A DNA stretch of 64,000 nt from DASXQK01 sp963724385 (lineage in GTDB: Bacteria; Pseudomonadota; Alphaproteobacteria; Dongiales; Dongiaceae): positions 1,860,001 to 1,924,000 of the forward strand of contig CAVRUJ010000002.1 of the NCBI GenBank assembly GCA_963724385.1. Direction: 5' to 3'. Shown piece after piece: positions 15,672-23,781 of the stretch (the stretch's first letter is position 1; every line of letters begins with the position of its first letter). The translations under genes were made by a program, and so were the position numbers. The notes below the pieces were generated by a model. It was not told the DNA's origin, made no database searches, and saw only the letters and a list, made by a program, of their open reading frames with translations.

Positions 15672-16337
15672 TCAGTTCTGGCTGCGGGTTGCGACCAGGG
15701 TCCAGTTCGGGTCGCGCGACCGCGTGTTGCGGGAGAAGGTCCAGATGTCGGTGATGGCGGTGACGGCCGTCGGATCGCCCTCGACCGCCTTGCCCGCGGC
15801 ATCCTGGGTGACGTTGATCTGGTCGGAGACGATCTTGACCGTGACCACGGCATTGCGGGCCTGGAGATCGGCCTCGATGACATCGAGGGAGCGGATGCCC
15901 ACGAGGGTCGTGGTCAGGGTATGGCCGGCCTTGCGCCGCTCCTCGATGGCGCCGTTGAAGTTGGCGAAGACCTCGTCGCTCAGCAGCGGGCGCAGGGTCG
16001 CGGCATCGCCGGCGGCAAAGGCGTGCAGGATCATCTCGAAGGCCGCGCGCGCCCCGGCCGCAAAATGCGCCTCGTCGAAGGATGGGTCGGCCTCCCGGAT
16101 GTGGGCGATCCCGGCCGCGAGCGGCGGCTCGGCCCCGACCGCGGGCTTGGCGGAGAGATCGGGCAGCGGGCGCGGCGGCACGGCGGCCGGCTGGCCTTCG
16201 GCCGGCGCGGCGGCGAAGGGATCCCGGCGCTGCTCGGTGCCGGTGCGCCGGCCGAGCACGCTGCGCAGGCGCAGGACCAGGAACACGGCCACGGCGGCGA
16301 AGAAGATCAGGTCGAGAAATTGAAAGCCGTCGCCCAT
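15672..16337 (-). CDS. Tim44/TimA-domain inner-membrane protein
   Basis: A 221-residue protein with one N-terminal membrane helix (FQFLDLIFFAAVAVFLVLRL, about 5-24), a basic and Pro/Ala-rich linker, and a C-terminal Tim44-like domain (about 95-221) with the family pattern FEMILHAFAAGDAATLRPLLSDEVF and ending WTFSRNTRSRDPNW. In alphaproteobacteria this family (TimA) is a membrane-bound relative of mitochondrial Tim44, with an unclear role at the envelope. It stands at the head of the mltA-smr-xre operon, and is divergent from the histidine phosphatase gene, 149 bp away. ATG 16337 places the helix right at the N-terminus. Confidence 0.88.
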   Translation of the reverse strand: MGDGFQFLDLIFFAAVAVFLVLRLRSVLGRRTGTEQRRDPFAAAPAEGQPAAVPPRPLPDLSAKPAVGAEPPLAAGIAHIREADPSFDEAHFAAGARAAFEMILHAFAAGDAATLRPLLSDEVFANFNGAIEERRKAGHTLTTTLVGIRSLDVIEADLQARNAVVTVKIVSDQINVTQDAAGKAVEGDPTAVTAITDIWTFSRNTRSRDPNWTLVATRSQN

Positions 16338-16485
16338 GGATCCTCGCGATGTCGCGTTCTCGTGGTTCCCCGAGGCAAGCGCTCGGCCTTGCCCGCGGAC
16401 ATTCCAATGCGCTAGAGCTGGCCCGGTCCGCTCTACATAGGAAATCGTCAGGGAAAGGGCAAGCCGGCGCGCCGGCACCACCGCC

Positions 16486-17046
16486 ATGATACTCCTTCGC
16501 CACGGCCAGTCGGAATTCAATGTCGTCTACAGCCGGACGCGCGTCGACCCGGGCATTCCCGACCCGCGCCTGACCGAGGACGGCCGGCGCCAGGCCGCCG
16601 ACGCGGCAGCGAGGCTGGAGCGCCATCGCCTCGACCGCCTGGTTTGCAGCCCCTATACCCGGACCCTCGAGACCGCGGCCATCGTGGCCGGGGCGCTTGG
16701 CCTCACGATCGAGATCGAGCCCCTGGTACGCGAGCATTGCCTGTTCCATTGCGACATCGGCACGCCGAGGAGCATGCTGGAGCGGCGCTGGCCCGGCGTT
16801 GATTTCACCATGATCGAGGAGCGCTGGTGGCCTAATCTCGACGAAAGCGAGGCCATGCTCGCGGCCCGCGGCCAGGATTTCCGCCGGCGGATGGCCGGAC
16901 GGGAGGATTGGGAGCGGACCGCCGTCATCACCCATTGGGGCTTCATCCGGGCCTTGACCGGGCTTACGGTGCCCAACGGCCATCTCCTGCGCTTCGATCC
17001 CCATTCCGGCAGCGCCCTCGATCTGGCGCAGGCGGGCGTTCCGTGA
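16486..17046 (+). CDS. Histidine phosphatase (phosphoglycerate-mutase-like) family protein
   Basis: The 186-residue protein carries the branch-2/PGM fold signature: RHGQ (5-8) with the phospho-accepting His very near the N-terminus, a basic-pocket region SPYTRTLETA (about 55-64), and the second catalytic His in ITHWGF (about 149-154). It would act as a phosphomonoesterase in the cytoplasm; substrates of this family range from phosphoglycerate to nucleotides and cannot be told here. The gene starts with ATG only 4 codons before RHG, which is normal. It is followed 59 bp later by secB on the same strand. Confidence 0.88.
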   Translation: MILLRHGQSEFNVVYSRTRVDPGIPDPRLTEDGRRQAADAAARLERHRLDRLVCSPYTRTLETAAIVAGALGLTIEIEPLVREHCLFHCDIGTPRSMLERRWPGVDFTMIEERWWPNLDESEAMLAARGQDFRRRMAGREDWERTAVITHWGFIRALTGLTVPNGHLLRFDPHSGSALDLAQAGVP

Positions 17047-17105
17047 TAGCCAGGGCCGCGTTTCGCTGAAGCCCGGCGGCACCGGGTGCTAGAAAGGCCT
17101 CAAGG

Positions 17106-17597
17106 ATGACCGACACGCCCGTCGACGCGACAGAGCTTCCGCCCGCGCCCTTCAAGCTGCTGGCCCAGTACCTGAAGGATTTCTCCTACGAGAACCCGGG
17201 CGCACCGGCGGTGCTCGTCGGGCGGGGCGAGGTCCCGCGCGGCCAGCTCAATCTCAACGTCCGGGCCCGAACCATCGCGCCGATGCAATACGAGGTGAGC
17301 CTGGTGCTGGGGATCAGCGCCCAGCGCGAGAGCGAGACCGTCTATATCGCCGAGATCGAGTATGCCGGGCTTTTCGATGTGACCGGCGTGCCCGAGGAAC
17401 ATGTGACGCCGTTGCTGATGATCGAGGCGCCCCGTACCCTGTTCCCCTTCGCCCGGGAGATCCTGGCCAAGGCGACGCGCGACGGCGGCTATCCTCCGGT
17501 GCTGCTGAACCCCATCGACTTCGTGGCCGTCTATCGCGAGCAGATGCAGCGCCGCGCCGCCGCCGCTCAGCCGGAAGCCCCCGCCGCCAACGCCTGA
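17106..17597 (+). CDS. secB: Protein-export chaperone SecB
   Basis: Cytosolic tetrameric chaperone that keeps preproteins unfolded and hands them to SecA. The 163-residue sequence shows the family pattern LAQYLKDFSYENPGAP near the N-terminus, QLNLNVRARTI, and the SecA-contact/peptide groove region LLMIEAPRTLFPFAREI followed by GGYPPVLLNPIDFVAVY near the C-terminus; the final residues are the usual variable tail. Length is normal. It is convergent with dnaQ, with a ~97-bp interspersed palindromic repeat between them that could also stop transcription from both sides. Confidence 0.97.
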   Translation: MTDTPVDATELPPAPFKLLAQYLKDFSYENPGAPAVLVGRGEVPRGQLNLNVRARTIAPMQYEVSLVLGISAQRESETVYIAEIEYAGLFDVTGVPEEHVTPLLMIEAPRTLFPFAREILAKATRDGGYPPVLLNPIDFVAVYREQMQRRAAAAQPEAPAANA

Positions 17598-17600
17598 GGC

Positions 17601-17690
17601 TAGAGCATGTTCGGAACATGCTCTAGATTCCTTGGTCTGGTCGCATTTTCTGCGCCGAACCGGTGCCCACTTCGGCGGAAAATGCTCTAG
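17601..17690. repeat. Interspersed palindromic repeat between convergent secB and dnaQ
   Basis: Two adjacent inverted repeats. The first is a perfect 12-bp dyad with a one-base centre (TAGAGCATGTTC, 17601-17612, mirrored to 17625). The second (about 17643-17686) pairs GCATTTTC...CGCCGAA with TTCGGCG...GAAAATGC around a CCGGTGCCCAC loop and again ends in GCTCTAG. This AGAGCA...TGCTCT pattern is typical of dispersed non-coding repeats in alphaproteobacteria and may serve as a bidirectional terminator. Confidence 0.85.
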
Positions 17691-17694
17691 CGGC

Positions 17695-18369
17695 TCAGCC
17701 TCGCCAGAGGGGCTGCTTGATCTTGTCCAGAAGCGCTTCGTGGGCCGCCTGCTCCTCGGGCGAAGGCGCATGGGGCCGCGCCGGCCGCATGGCGCCGGCG
17801 GCCCTGACCATGGCCGCGGCGGCCAGCGCTTCGCCCTGGGCGAGGTCGAGGCCGGCCTGGCGCCCGCCGATCAGTTCCAGATAGACCTCGGCCAGCAGCT
17901 CGGCGTCGAGCAGCGCGCCGTGGAGCTCGCGTGCGGAATTGTCGATGTTGAACCGCCGGCACAGCGCGTCGAGGCTCGCCGGCGACCCGGGGAACTTGCG
18001 CCGCGCCAGCAGGACCGTGTCCACCGCGCCGCCGCCGGCGAGCGCCGGGCGGCCCGCGAGCTTCAGCTCGGCGTTGAGAAAGCCGAGGTCGAACTCGGCG
18101 TTGTGAATCACCAGCGGCGCGCCGGCGATGAAGGCGAGGAACTCCTCGACCACGTCGGCGAAGCGAGGCTTGTCGGCGAGGAAGCGTGCCGTCAGCCCGT
18201 GAATCCGGAAGGCATCGTCGGGCATGTCCCGGTCCGGATTGAGATAGGTCTGGTAGCGCCGGCCGCTGGGCAGATGATTGATCAGCTCCAAGCAGGCGAT
18301 CTCCACCACCCGGTGGCCGGACGCCGGATCGAGGCCGGTGGTCTCGGTGTCGAGGATGACTTCGCGCAT
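17695..18369 (-). CDS. dnaQ: DNA polymerase III subunit epsilon (proofreading exonuclease)
   Basis: The 3'-5' proofreading exonuclease of the replicase core. The 224-residue protein has Exo I LDTETTG with catalytic Asp7/Glu9, Exo II NAEFDLGFL (about residues 92-100) and Exo III HGALLDAELLA with the His-x4-Asp pair, then a C-terminal linker for binding the alpha subunit (ending KIKQPLWRG). The start ATG 18369 has a good Shine-Dalgarno GGGAGAT a few bases upstream, and lies 2 bp after the coaE stop, so it is the last gene of the operon maf-aroE-coaE-dnaQ, which is conserved beside the alphaproteobacterial origin. Confidence 0.96.
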   Translation of the reverse strand: MREVILDTETTGLDPASGHRVVEIACLELINHLPSGRRYQTYLNPDRDMPDDAFRIHGLTARFLADKPRFADVVEEFLAFIAGAPLVIHNAEFDLGFLNAELKLAGRPALAGGGAVDTVLLARRKFPGSPASLDALCRRFNIDNSARELHGALLDAELLAEVYLELIGGRQAGLDLAQGEALAAAAMVRAAGAMRPARPHAPSPEEQAAHEALLDKIKQPLWRG

Positions 18370-18371
18370 AC

Positions 18372-18962
18372 CTATCTCCCTGAAAATCGCCGCACCGCCC
18401 GGCGCAGGCGGTCGAGGCTGAAGCGCCGACCGAGGCCGGTCGGGATCACCACGTCGGCAAGCCGCCGCTTTTCGCGGTCGGACATCTGGCGGGCCTCGAC
18501 GCCGCGAAGCCTGGCCTCGGTCATGCCCGGGCGGCCGAGCACGCGGGCGAGCTGCACCCGGCGCGGCGCGCTGACCACGAACACCGCATCGCAACGACCC
18601 GCGTCGCCCGTCTCCAGCAACAGCGGGATGTCGAGCACGGCAAGCCGCCGGCGCCGGCGCCGGCAGCGGCCAAGGAACCGGCCTTCGGCGGCGCGCACCA
18701 GAGGGTGCAGGATCGCCTCCAGCCGCGCCAGGCCCACGGCATCGGAGAAGACGCGCTGTCCCAGTTCCCGGCGATCCACGGCCCCGTCGCGGACCACGCC
18801 GGGAAAGGCCCGCCCCACAGCCTCGACCGCCGCACCACCACGGCCCAGCAGCCGATGAACCTCCCGGTCCGCATCATGCACGGGGATGCCCATGCGCCGG
18901 AGTGCTGCGGCCGCCGTCGATTTGCCCATGCCGACCGAGCCCGTCAATCCCAGCACCTTCAT
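18372..18962 (-). CDS. coaE: Dephospho-CoA kinase
   Basis: Last step of CoA synthesis: phosphorylates the 3'-hydroxyl of dephospho-CoA using ATP. The 196-residue product begins MKVLGLTGSVGMGKST, a P-loop (GSVGMGKS, 8-15), followed by the conserved HDADREVHRLL (about residues 29-39) that binds substrate, and a lid region with arginines around QMSDREKRRLADVVI near residue 155-170. Its start overlaps the aroE stop by ATGA and dnaQ follows after 2 bp. Standard length; no anomalies. Confidence 0.96.
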   Translation of the reverse strand: MKVLGLTGSVGMGKSTAAAALRRMGIPVHDADREVHRLLGRGGAAVEAVGRAFPGVVRDGAVDRRELGQRVFSDAVGLARLEAILHPLVRAAEGRFLGRCRRRRRRLAVLDIPLLLETGDAGRCDAVFVVSAPRRVQLARVLGRPGMTEARLRGVEARQMSDREKRRLADVVIPTGLGRRFSLDRLRRAVRRFSGR

Positions 18963-19804
18963 GGGTTCGCCAGGACGAAGCTGCGCAACTCCGCCGTCAC
19001 CTCCGGCTCGACCCCGAACCAGGCGGCGAAACCAGGCCGCGCCTGGTGCAGCAGCATGCCGATGCCGTCGACGATAGCATGGCCGCGCGTCCGGGCCGCC
19101 GCCAGGAGCGGCGTCTCTAGCGGCGCATAGACGACGTCGTAGACCGGCGCCTCACGCGGCAGCCGGGCGAGATCGAGATCGAGAGGCGGCTGGCCCGTCA
19201 TGCCGAGCGTCGTGCCGTTGACCAGGAGTGCCGCGCCCTCCAGCGCCGAGGCGCGATTCGGCCATGGAACCACGGCGATGCCGCCGCCGAGCGCTTGGGC
19301 CAGGGCCGCCGCACGCGCGGCCGTGCGGTTGACCAGCCTGAGCTCGGGCACGCCGGCGTCGAGGAGGGCGACGGCGATGGCGCGCGCGGCACCGCCGGCG
19401 CCCAGCAGCACGGCCGGGCCGGAGGCGGCGCGCCAGCCGGGGACGCTGGCCTTCAGGTGGGCGAGGAAACCGTAGCCGTCGGTGTTGCGGCCTTCGAGCC
19501 GGCCCTCGCCATCGACGACGATGGTGTTGACCGCACCGATGCGCCTTGCCTCTTCGCTCACCCGATCCACCAGGCCGAGGGCCGCTTCCTTGTGCGGGAG
19601 GGTGAGGTTCACGCCCCTCAGGCCCAGAACGGGAATCGCCTTGAGGGCCGCCGCAAGATTCTCCGGACGCACGGCGAAGGGCAGATAGGCACCGTCGATG
19701 GCGTGGCGCTGGAGCCAATAGCCATGCAGCCGCGGCGAGCGCGAATGGGCGACGGGCCAGCCGAACACGCCGGCGAGCTTTGCCCGGCCGGAGAGCGCGG
19801 TCAT
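18959..19804 (-). CDS. aroE: Shikimate dehydrogenase (NADP+)
   Basis: Reduces 3-dehydroshikimate to shikimate in aromatic amino acid synthesis. In the 281-residue protein the shikimate-binding segment VFGWPVAHSRSPRLHG (about 13-28) precedes NLTLPHKEAA with the catalytic Lys, NTIVVDGEGRLEGRNTDGYGF with the catalytic Asp, then the Rossmann GAGGAARAI loop and the NADP-specific NRTAARA stretch. Start ATG 19804 overlaps the maf stop by ATGA; the frame is open further upstream through maf but encodes nothing family-like there. Operon maf-aroE-coaE-dnaQ. Confidence 0.96.
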   Translation of the reverse strand: MTALSGRAKLAGVFGWPVAHSRSPRLHGYWLQRHAIDGAYLPFAVRPENLAAALKAIPVLGLRGVNLTLPHKEAALGLVDRVSEEARRIGAVNTIVVDGEGRLEGRNTDGYGFLAHLKASVPGWRAASGPAVLLGAGGAARAIAVALLDAGVPELRLVNRTAARAAALAQALGGGIAVVPWPNRASALEGAALLVNGTTLGMTGQPPLDLDLARLPREAPVYDVVYAPLETPLLAAARTRGHAIVDGIGMLLHQARPGFAAWFGVEPEVTAELRSFVLANP

Positions 19805-20394
19805 CGCGCGATCTCCCCTGCCCCACGAAGAAACTCGAGCAGCGGCAGGAGCGGCAGGCCCAGAATGGTGAAATAATCGCCCTCGACGCGCGCGAAAAGC
19901 TGGGCGCCCAGGCCTTCGAGCTGATAGCCGCCGACCGAGGCCGTGGCCGCCGGTCCCGCCCGGTCCAGGTAGGAATCGAGAAAGCTGTCGCTGAAATCGC
20001 GCATGGTCAGATCCGCCCGGCCGACATGATGCCACAGGCGCTGGCCGTCGCGCAGGGCCACCGCGGCACTGAACAGGCTGTGGCGCCGGCCGCGGAGTGT
20101 CGCGAGCTGCCGGCGCGCCGCCGCCCGATCGGCGGGCTTGTCGAAGCTCGCACCCCCGCATTCCAATATCTGGTCGGCGCCGATCACGAGCCGCCCCGGA
20201 TGGCGGGGCGAGATCCGTCCCGCCTTCAGCTCGGCCAGCGCCTCGGCGGTCTCGGCGGGACCAGCACCTTCGGCGGCGAGCGAAGCCTTGAGCGCGGCTT
20301 CGTCCACCGCCGCCGGATCGGCGAGGAACTCGAGGCCCGCCGCGGTCAGCAGCGCACGGCGCGCGGGGCTGGCGGAGGCGAGGATGATGGTCAT
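19801..20394 (-). CDS. maf: Maf-family nucleoside triphosphate pyrophosphatase
   Basis: House-cleaning pyrophosphatase that hydrolyses non-canonical or modified (d)NTPs, also linked to septum formation. The 197-residue sequence has the classic start IILASASPARRALL (3-16), the metal/base-binding region LVIGADQILECGG (about 68-80) with its Asp, and the mid-protein KPADRAAARRQL helix. In the C-terminal third it has YLDRAGPAATASVGGYQLEGLGAQLF. Alphaproteobacteria usually carry two Maf paralogues; the one beside aroE fits this protein. First gene of the operon maf-aroE-coaE-dnaQ; ppsR ends 59 bp upstream on the same strand. Confidence 0.94.
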   Translation of the reverse strand: MTIILASASPARRALLTAAGLEFLADPAAVDEAALKASLAAEGAGPAETAEALAELKAGRISPRHPGRLVIGADQILECGGASFDKPADRAAARRQLATLRGRRHSLFSAAVALRDGQRLWHHVGRADLTMRDFSDSFLDSYLDRAGPAATASVGGYQLEGLGAQLFARVEGDYFTILGLPLLPLLEFLRGAGEIAR

Positions 20395-20453
20395 GGCGAC
20401 TTCGAGCTCAAGACGACCGGAGTGTCATGATGGCCGGCGCGTCTTGCGGGCAC

Positions 20454-21290
20454 TCAGCCGGCCAGCGGCCGGCTGCGATGCTCGCTCAGCATCTGGATGA
20501 TGGTGGCCGCGGTCTCCTCGATGGAGCGCCGGGTCACGTCGAGCACCGGCCAGCGGTTCTCGGCGCAGAGCCGGCGCGCTTGCGCCACTTCCTCGCGCAC
20601 CGAGTCGGGGTCGATGTAGTCCGTCTGCTCGTCCTGAGACAAGAGTCGAAGCCGGTTGCGCCGGATATGGACGAGCTGGCTCGGATCCTTGGTCAAGCCC
20701 ACGACCAGCGGCCGGCGGGCCGCGAGGAGCTCGTCGGGCACCGGGCAGCCGGGCACGATCGGCACATTGGCCGCCTTGATGCCGCGGTTGGCGAGATAGA
20801 TGCAAGTCGGCGTCTTGGAGGTGCGCGAGACCCCGATCAGGATCACGTCGGCGTCGTTGTAGCTGCGCGCCGACTGCCCGTCGTCATGGACGAGGGCGAA
20901 GGTCATCGCATCGATGCGGGCGAAATATTCGGCGTCGAGCTCATGCTGCAGGCCCGGCTGGCCCGAAGCCTGGAGACCGAGGAAATTGGCCAGCGCCATG
21001 ATGACCGGGTCGAGCACGGGGATGCAGGGCGTCTGGAGACCGCGGCAACCTTCGCGCAAGCGTTCGCGCAGATCGGGGTTGACCAGGGTGAAGAGGACGA
21101 TGCCGGGATTGTCCTTGATCCCGGCCAGCACCCGATCCATCTGGCCCACGGTGCGAATCAGCGACCAGAGATGCTCGACCGCGTGGACGCCCTCGAACTG
21201 CACCAGGCAGGCGCGCGCGACCGCGTTGATGGTCTCGCCGGTGGCGTCGGACACGAGGTGGAGATGAAAGCGGCGGGTTTCGTCATTCAT
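20454..21290 (-). CDS. ppsR: Pyruvate, phosphate dikinase / PEP synthase regulatory protein (DUF299 family)
   Basis: Bifunctional ADP-dependent kinase and Pi-dependent pyrophosphorylase controlling PEP synthase or PPDK by threonine phosphorylation. In the 278-residue protein the nucleotide-binding segment is VILIGVSRTSKTPTCIYLA (about 150-168), with GVSRTSKT acting as the P-loop, and the N-terminus FHLHLVSDATGET (9-21) is the family hallmark. Homologues of this gene (RP001 in Rickettsia) border the replication origin in Caulobacter and Rickettsia, with hemE on the other side, which is exactly the arrangement here. ATG 21290. Confidence 0.95.
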   Translation of the reverse strand: MNDETRRFHLHLVSDATGETINAVARACLVQFEGVHAVEHLWSLIRTVGQMDRVLAGIKDNPGIVLFTLVNPDLRERLREGCRGLQTPCIPVLDPVIMALANFLGLQASGQPGLQHELDAEYFARIDAMTFALVHDDGQSARSYNDADVILIGVSRTSKTPTCIYLANRGIKAANVPIVPGCPVPDELLAARRPLVVGLTKDPSQLVHIRRNRLRLLSQDEQTDYIDPDSVREEVAQARRLCAENRWPVLDVTRRSIEETAATIIQMLSEHRSRPLAG

Positions 21291-21673
21291 CGCTATCTTT
21301 TCCTGTGGGCGGATTGTCGATAACCGGGCCCTGGGACGGAATCGACCAAACGCTCCGGACTATGCCTTCCTTCCATCCCCCGGCTATGCCCGCCGGAAAG
21401 GATCGACCCCCAGCCCCGCAATTGCGGGGACAAGTCTCCATCCCGTCCGATTCATCCCCATGATCCCCGGAATGCGCCGCACGGAACTCCGCGATATCCG
21501 CGCCTTATCCACGGTTTGTCATCTCTTCGCCTCGTCATGCTCTATATCCTATGGCCGGTCTGTGGACGAGCCATAATCCCCGATTCTCCAGCCCCATCTA
21601 CTTCTTCAACCTTCCTATAGACTCTAAGATAGAAGAAGTTGTCGCAGGGAAAACTCAGGTCAGCCGCGAAGCA
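21291..21673. other. Putative chromosomal replication origin (oriC) between ppsR and hemE
   Basis: A 383-bp gene-free region between the divergent genes ppsR and hemE. I see three DnaA-box-like 9-mers: TTATCCACG at 21505-21513 (one mismatch to TTATCCACA), TGTCGATAA at 21315-21323 (reverse orientation, one mismatch) and TGTGGACGA at 21561-21569 (two mismatches). A 16-bp perfect palindrome CCCCGCAATTGCGGGG lies at 21414-21429. From about 21540 the sequence turns AT-rich (TCTATATCCTATGG, then CTATAGACTCTAAGATAG), a plausible unwinding element. Established knowledge: oriC of Caulobacter and Rickettsia lies between these same genes. No CtrA-type TTAA-N7-TTAA site was seen. The assignment is inference from context plus boxes. 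It also holds the ppsR and hemE promoters. Confidence 0.68.
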
Positions 21674-22720
21674 ATGGTTCCAAAACCCCTCATCGGCGCT
21701 CTTACGGGCGAGAGCCGCAGGCCGACGCCAATCTGGCTGATGCGCCAAGCGGGGCGGTACCTGCCGGAGTATCGCCAGACGCGGGCGAAGGCCGGCGGCT
21801 TCCTCGATTTCTGCTTTACCCCGGAGCTTGCCGTCGAGGCGAGCCTGCAGCCGATCCGGCGATTCGGCCTGGATGCGGCGATCCTGTTCAGCGACATCCT
21901 CGTGCTGCCCCATGCCCTTGGCCGCAAGGTCGCGTTCCTGGAAGGCGAAGGCCCGCGGCTGGAGCCGTTGCGACGCGCGGAGGAAATCGACCGGCTGACG
22001 CCGCAGGCGTTGCGAGAAAAGCTGGCGCCGGTATTCGAGACCCTGGGCCGGCTGCGCAAGGAGCTGCCGGACAAGGTGGCGCTCATCGGCTTCGCCGGCG
22101 CGCCCTGGACCGTCGCCTGCTACATGGTGGATGGCAAAGGCGGCAGCGATTTTCCGGCCGCGCGGCGCCTGGCCTACCGCGAGCCGGAGATGTTCTCCCG
22201 CCTCATAGGCGTGCTGAGCGATGCCACGATCGATTATCTCTCCACCCAGATCGAGGCCGGAGCCGAGGCGCTGCAGATTTTCGACAGCTGGGCCGGCTGC
22301 CTCGCCGAGAGCGAGCTGCGCCGCTGGTCGCTGGCGCCGCTCACCCGCATCGTCGCGGCCTTGAAGCGGAAGCACCCGGGCGTTCCGGTGATCCTCTTTC
22401 CCCGCGGCGCCGGCGTGCTCTACCGGGAATTCGCGTTTGTCAGTGGTGCTGCGGCGCTTAGCCTCGACAGCGCGCTGCCGCTCACCTGGGCGGCCGAAGA
22501 GCTTCAAACCCGAACGGCGCTGCAAGGCAATCTCGATCCCCTGCTGCTGGTCCAGGGCGGGGATGCGATGCGCCGCGAGGCCGAACGGATCCTGACCCTG
22601 CTGGGCCGCGGACCTTTCGTCTTCAATCTCGGCCATGGCGTGCTCCCCGATACGCCGCCCGAGCATGTGGCCGAGCTGGTCGCGCTGGTGCGCGGCTGGA
22701 AAGCGGCCGCGGCCGCATGA
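21674..22720 (+). CDS. hemE: Uroporphyrinogen decarboxylase
   Basis: Decarboxylates the four acetate side chains of uroporphyrinogen III to coproporphyrinogen III in haem synthesis. The 348-residue product has the signature IWLMRQAGRYLPEYR near residues 21-35, FSDILVLPHALG with the catalytic Asp (about 74-85), and the second signature GFAGAPWTVACYMVDG (about 140). The start at 21674 matches the usual distance to the first signature; an in-frame ATG at 21551 would add 41 unrelated residues reaching into the presumed origin. hemH overlaps by ATGA, forming the operon hemE-hemH-hemJ, possibly reading into rho. Confidence 0.95.
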   Translation: MVPKPLIGALTGESRRPTPIWLMRQAGRYLPEYRQTRAKAGGFLDFCFTPELAVEASLQPIRRFGLDAAILFSDILVLPHALGRKVAFLEGEGPRLEPLRRAEEIDRLTPQALREKLAPVFETLGRLRKELPDKVALIGFAGAPWTVACYMVDGKGGSDFPAARRLAYREPEMFSRLIGVLSDATIDYLSTQIEAGAEALQIFDSWAGCLAESELRRWSLAPLTRIVAALKRKHPGVPVILFPRGAGVLYREFAFVSGAAALSLDSALPLTWAAEELQTRTALQGNLDPLLLVQGGDAMRREAERILTLLGRGPFVFNLGHGVLPDTPPEHVAELVALVRGWKAAAAA

Positions 22721-23781
22721 GGCGGCTCGCCGTCGTCCTGTTCAATCTCGGCGGTCCCGACCGGCCGGAAGCCGTCGAAGCGTTCCTCACCAATCTGTTC
22801 AGCGATCCTGCCATTATTCGCTTGCCGAACCCCTGGCGCTGGCTGTTGGCCCGGTTCATCGCGCGCCGGCGCAGCAAATTGGCCAAAGCGATCTACGCCA
22901 GGCTCGGCGGCGGATCGCCGCTCCTGCCCAACACGGAAAGCCAAGCCGCGGCGCTGGAGGCCGCCTTGCAGGACCCGGCCCGCGAGGCCCGGGTGTTCGT
23001 TGCCATGCGCTATTGGCATCCGTTCTCGGACGAGACGGCGGCAGCCGTCGCGCGGTTCGGGCCAGAGCAAATCCTGCTGCTGCCCCTTTATCCGCAATAT
23101 TCGACGACCACGACGGCCTCGTCCCGCGCTGCCTGGCAAGCGGCCGCGGCGAAGGCCGGGATCGCAGCGGCAAGCCGGCTCGTCTGCTGCTATCCGACGG
23201 AACCCGGGTTCATCGCAGCCCTGGCGGATCTGGCGAGCAAAGGCCTCGAAGAGGCGCGCGCGCGCCAGGCCGGAAAGCCGGCGGTGATCTTCACGGCCCA
23301 TGGCCTGCCCGAGCGCATCGTCAAGGCGGGCGACCCCTACGTCGAGCAGGTCGACGCGACCTGCCGGGCTTTGGCGGCGGCACTCGGCCTCGGCCAGGGC
23401 GAATGGGAGCTGGGCTTCCAGAGCCGGGTCGGGCCGCTCGCCTGGATCGGGCCGGGGACGGACGAGCTGATCGTCGAGGCCGCCGAGGCGAAGAAGGCGA
23501 TCCTGCTGGTGCCCGTATCCTTCGTCTCCGAGCACTCGGAAACGCTTGTCGAGCTCGACATGGACTATGGCAAGCTGGCAGCTGAGCGCGGTGCCGCGGC
23601 CTATATCCGCGTGCCCACGGTCGGAACCCATCCGGCCTTCATCGGCGGCCTGGCGCGGATGGTGCGGGAAGCGGAGAGCGAATCGCGGCCGGTCGTTGCT
23701 TTCGGCGCCGGCTGTTCCACCGGGGCAAGGGCCTGCGCCATGAAAATGCCGGCCTTCGGGCCTATGGCAAAGGGCGGCTGA
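22717..23781 (+). CDS. hemH: Ferrochelatase
   Basis: Inserts Fe2+ into protoporphyrin IX, the last step of haem synthesis, at the membrane surface. The 354-residue sequence begins VVLFNLGGPDRPEAVEAFLTNLFSDPAII, a near-perfect family start, contains RYWHPF (about residues 96-101), PLYPQYSTTTTAS (about residues 121-133), the catalytic His in FTAHGLPERIV (about 193), and the C-terminal VPVSFVSEHSETLVELD with the conserved His/Glu pair. Start overlaps hemE by ATGA and the stop overlaps the hemJ start by one base (TGATG). Confidence 0.97.
   Translation: MRRLAVVLFNLGGPDRPEAVEAFLTNLFSDPAIIRLPNPWRWLLARFIARRRSKLAKAIYARLGGGSPLLPNTESQAAALEAALQDPAREARVFVAMRYWHPFSDETAAAVARFGPEQILLLPLYPQYSTTTTASSRAAWQAAAAKAGIAAASRLVCCYPTEPGFIAALADLASKGLEEARARQAGKPAVIFTAHGLPERIVKAGDPYVEQVDATCRALAAALGLGQGEWELGFQSRVGPLAWIGPGTDELIVEAAEAKKAILLVPVSFVSEHSETLVELDMDYGKLAAERGAAAYIRVPTVGTHPAFIGGLARMVREAESESRPVVAFGAGCSTGARACAMKMPAFGPMAKGG

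Noticed and set aside
14494..17082. An 862-codon minus-strand frame covering mltA, the Tim44-like gene and the phosphatase region
   Set aside because: Only the last ~388 codons are MltA; the rest is out of frame with, or antisense to, other real genes, so MltA was started at 15660.
21291..21673. CtrA-type sites in the putative origin
   Set aside because: I looked for TTAA-N7-TTAA and did not see it, so no cell-cycle control by CtrA is claimed.
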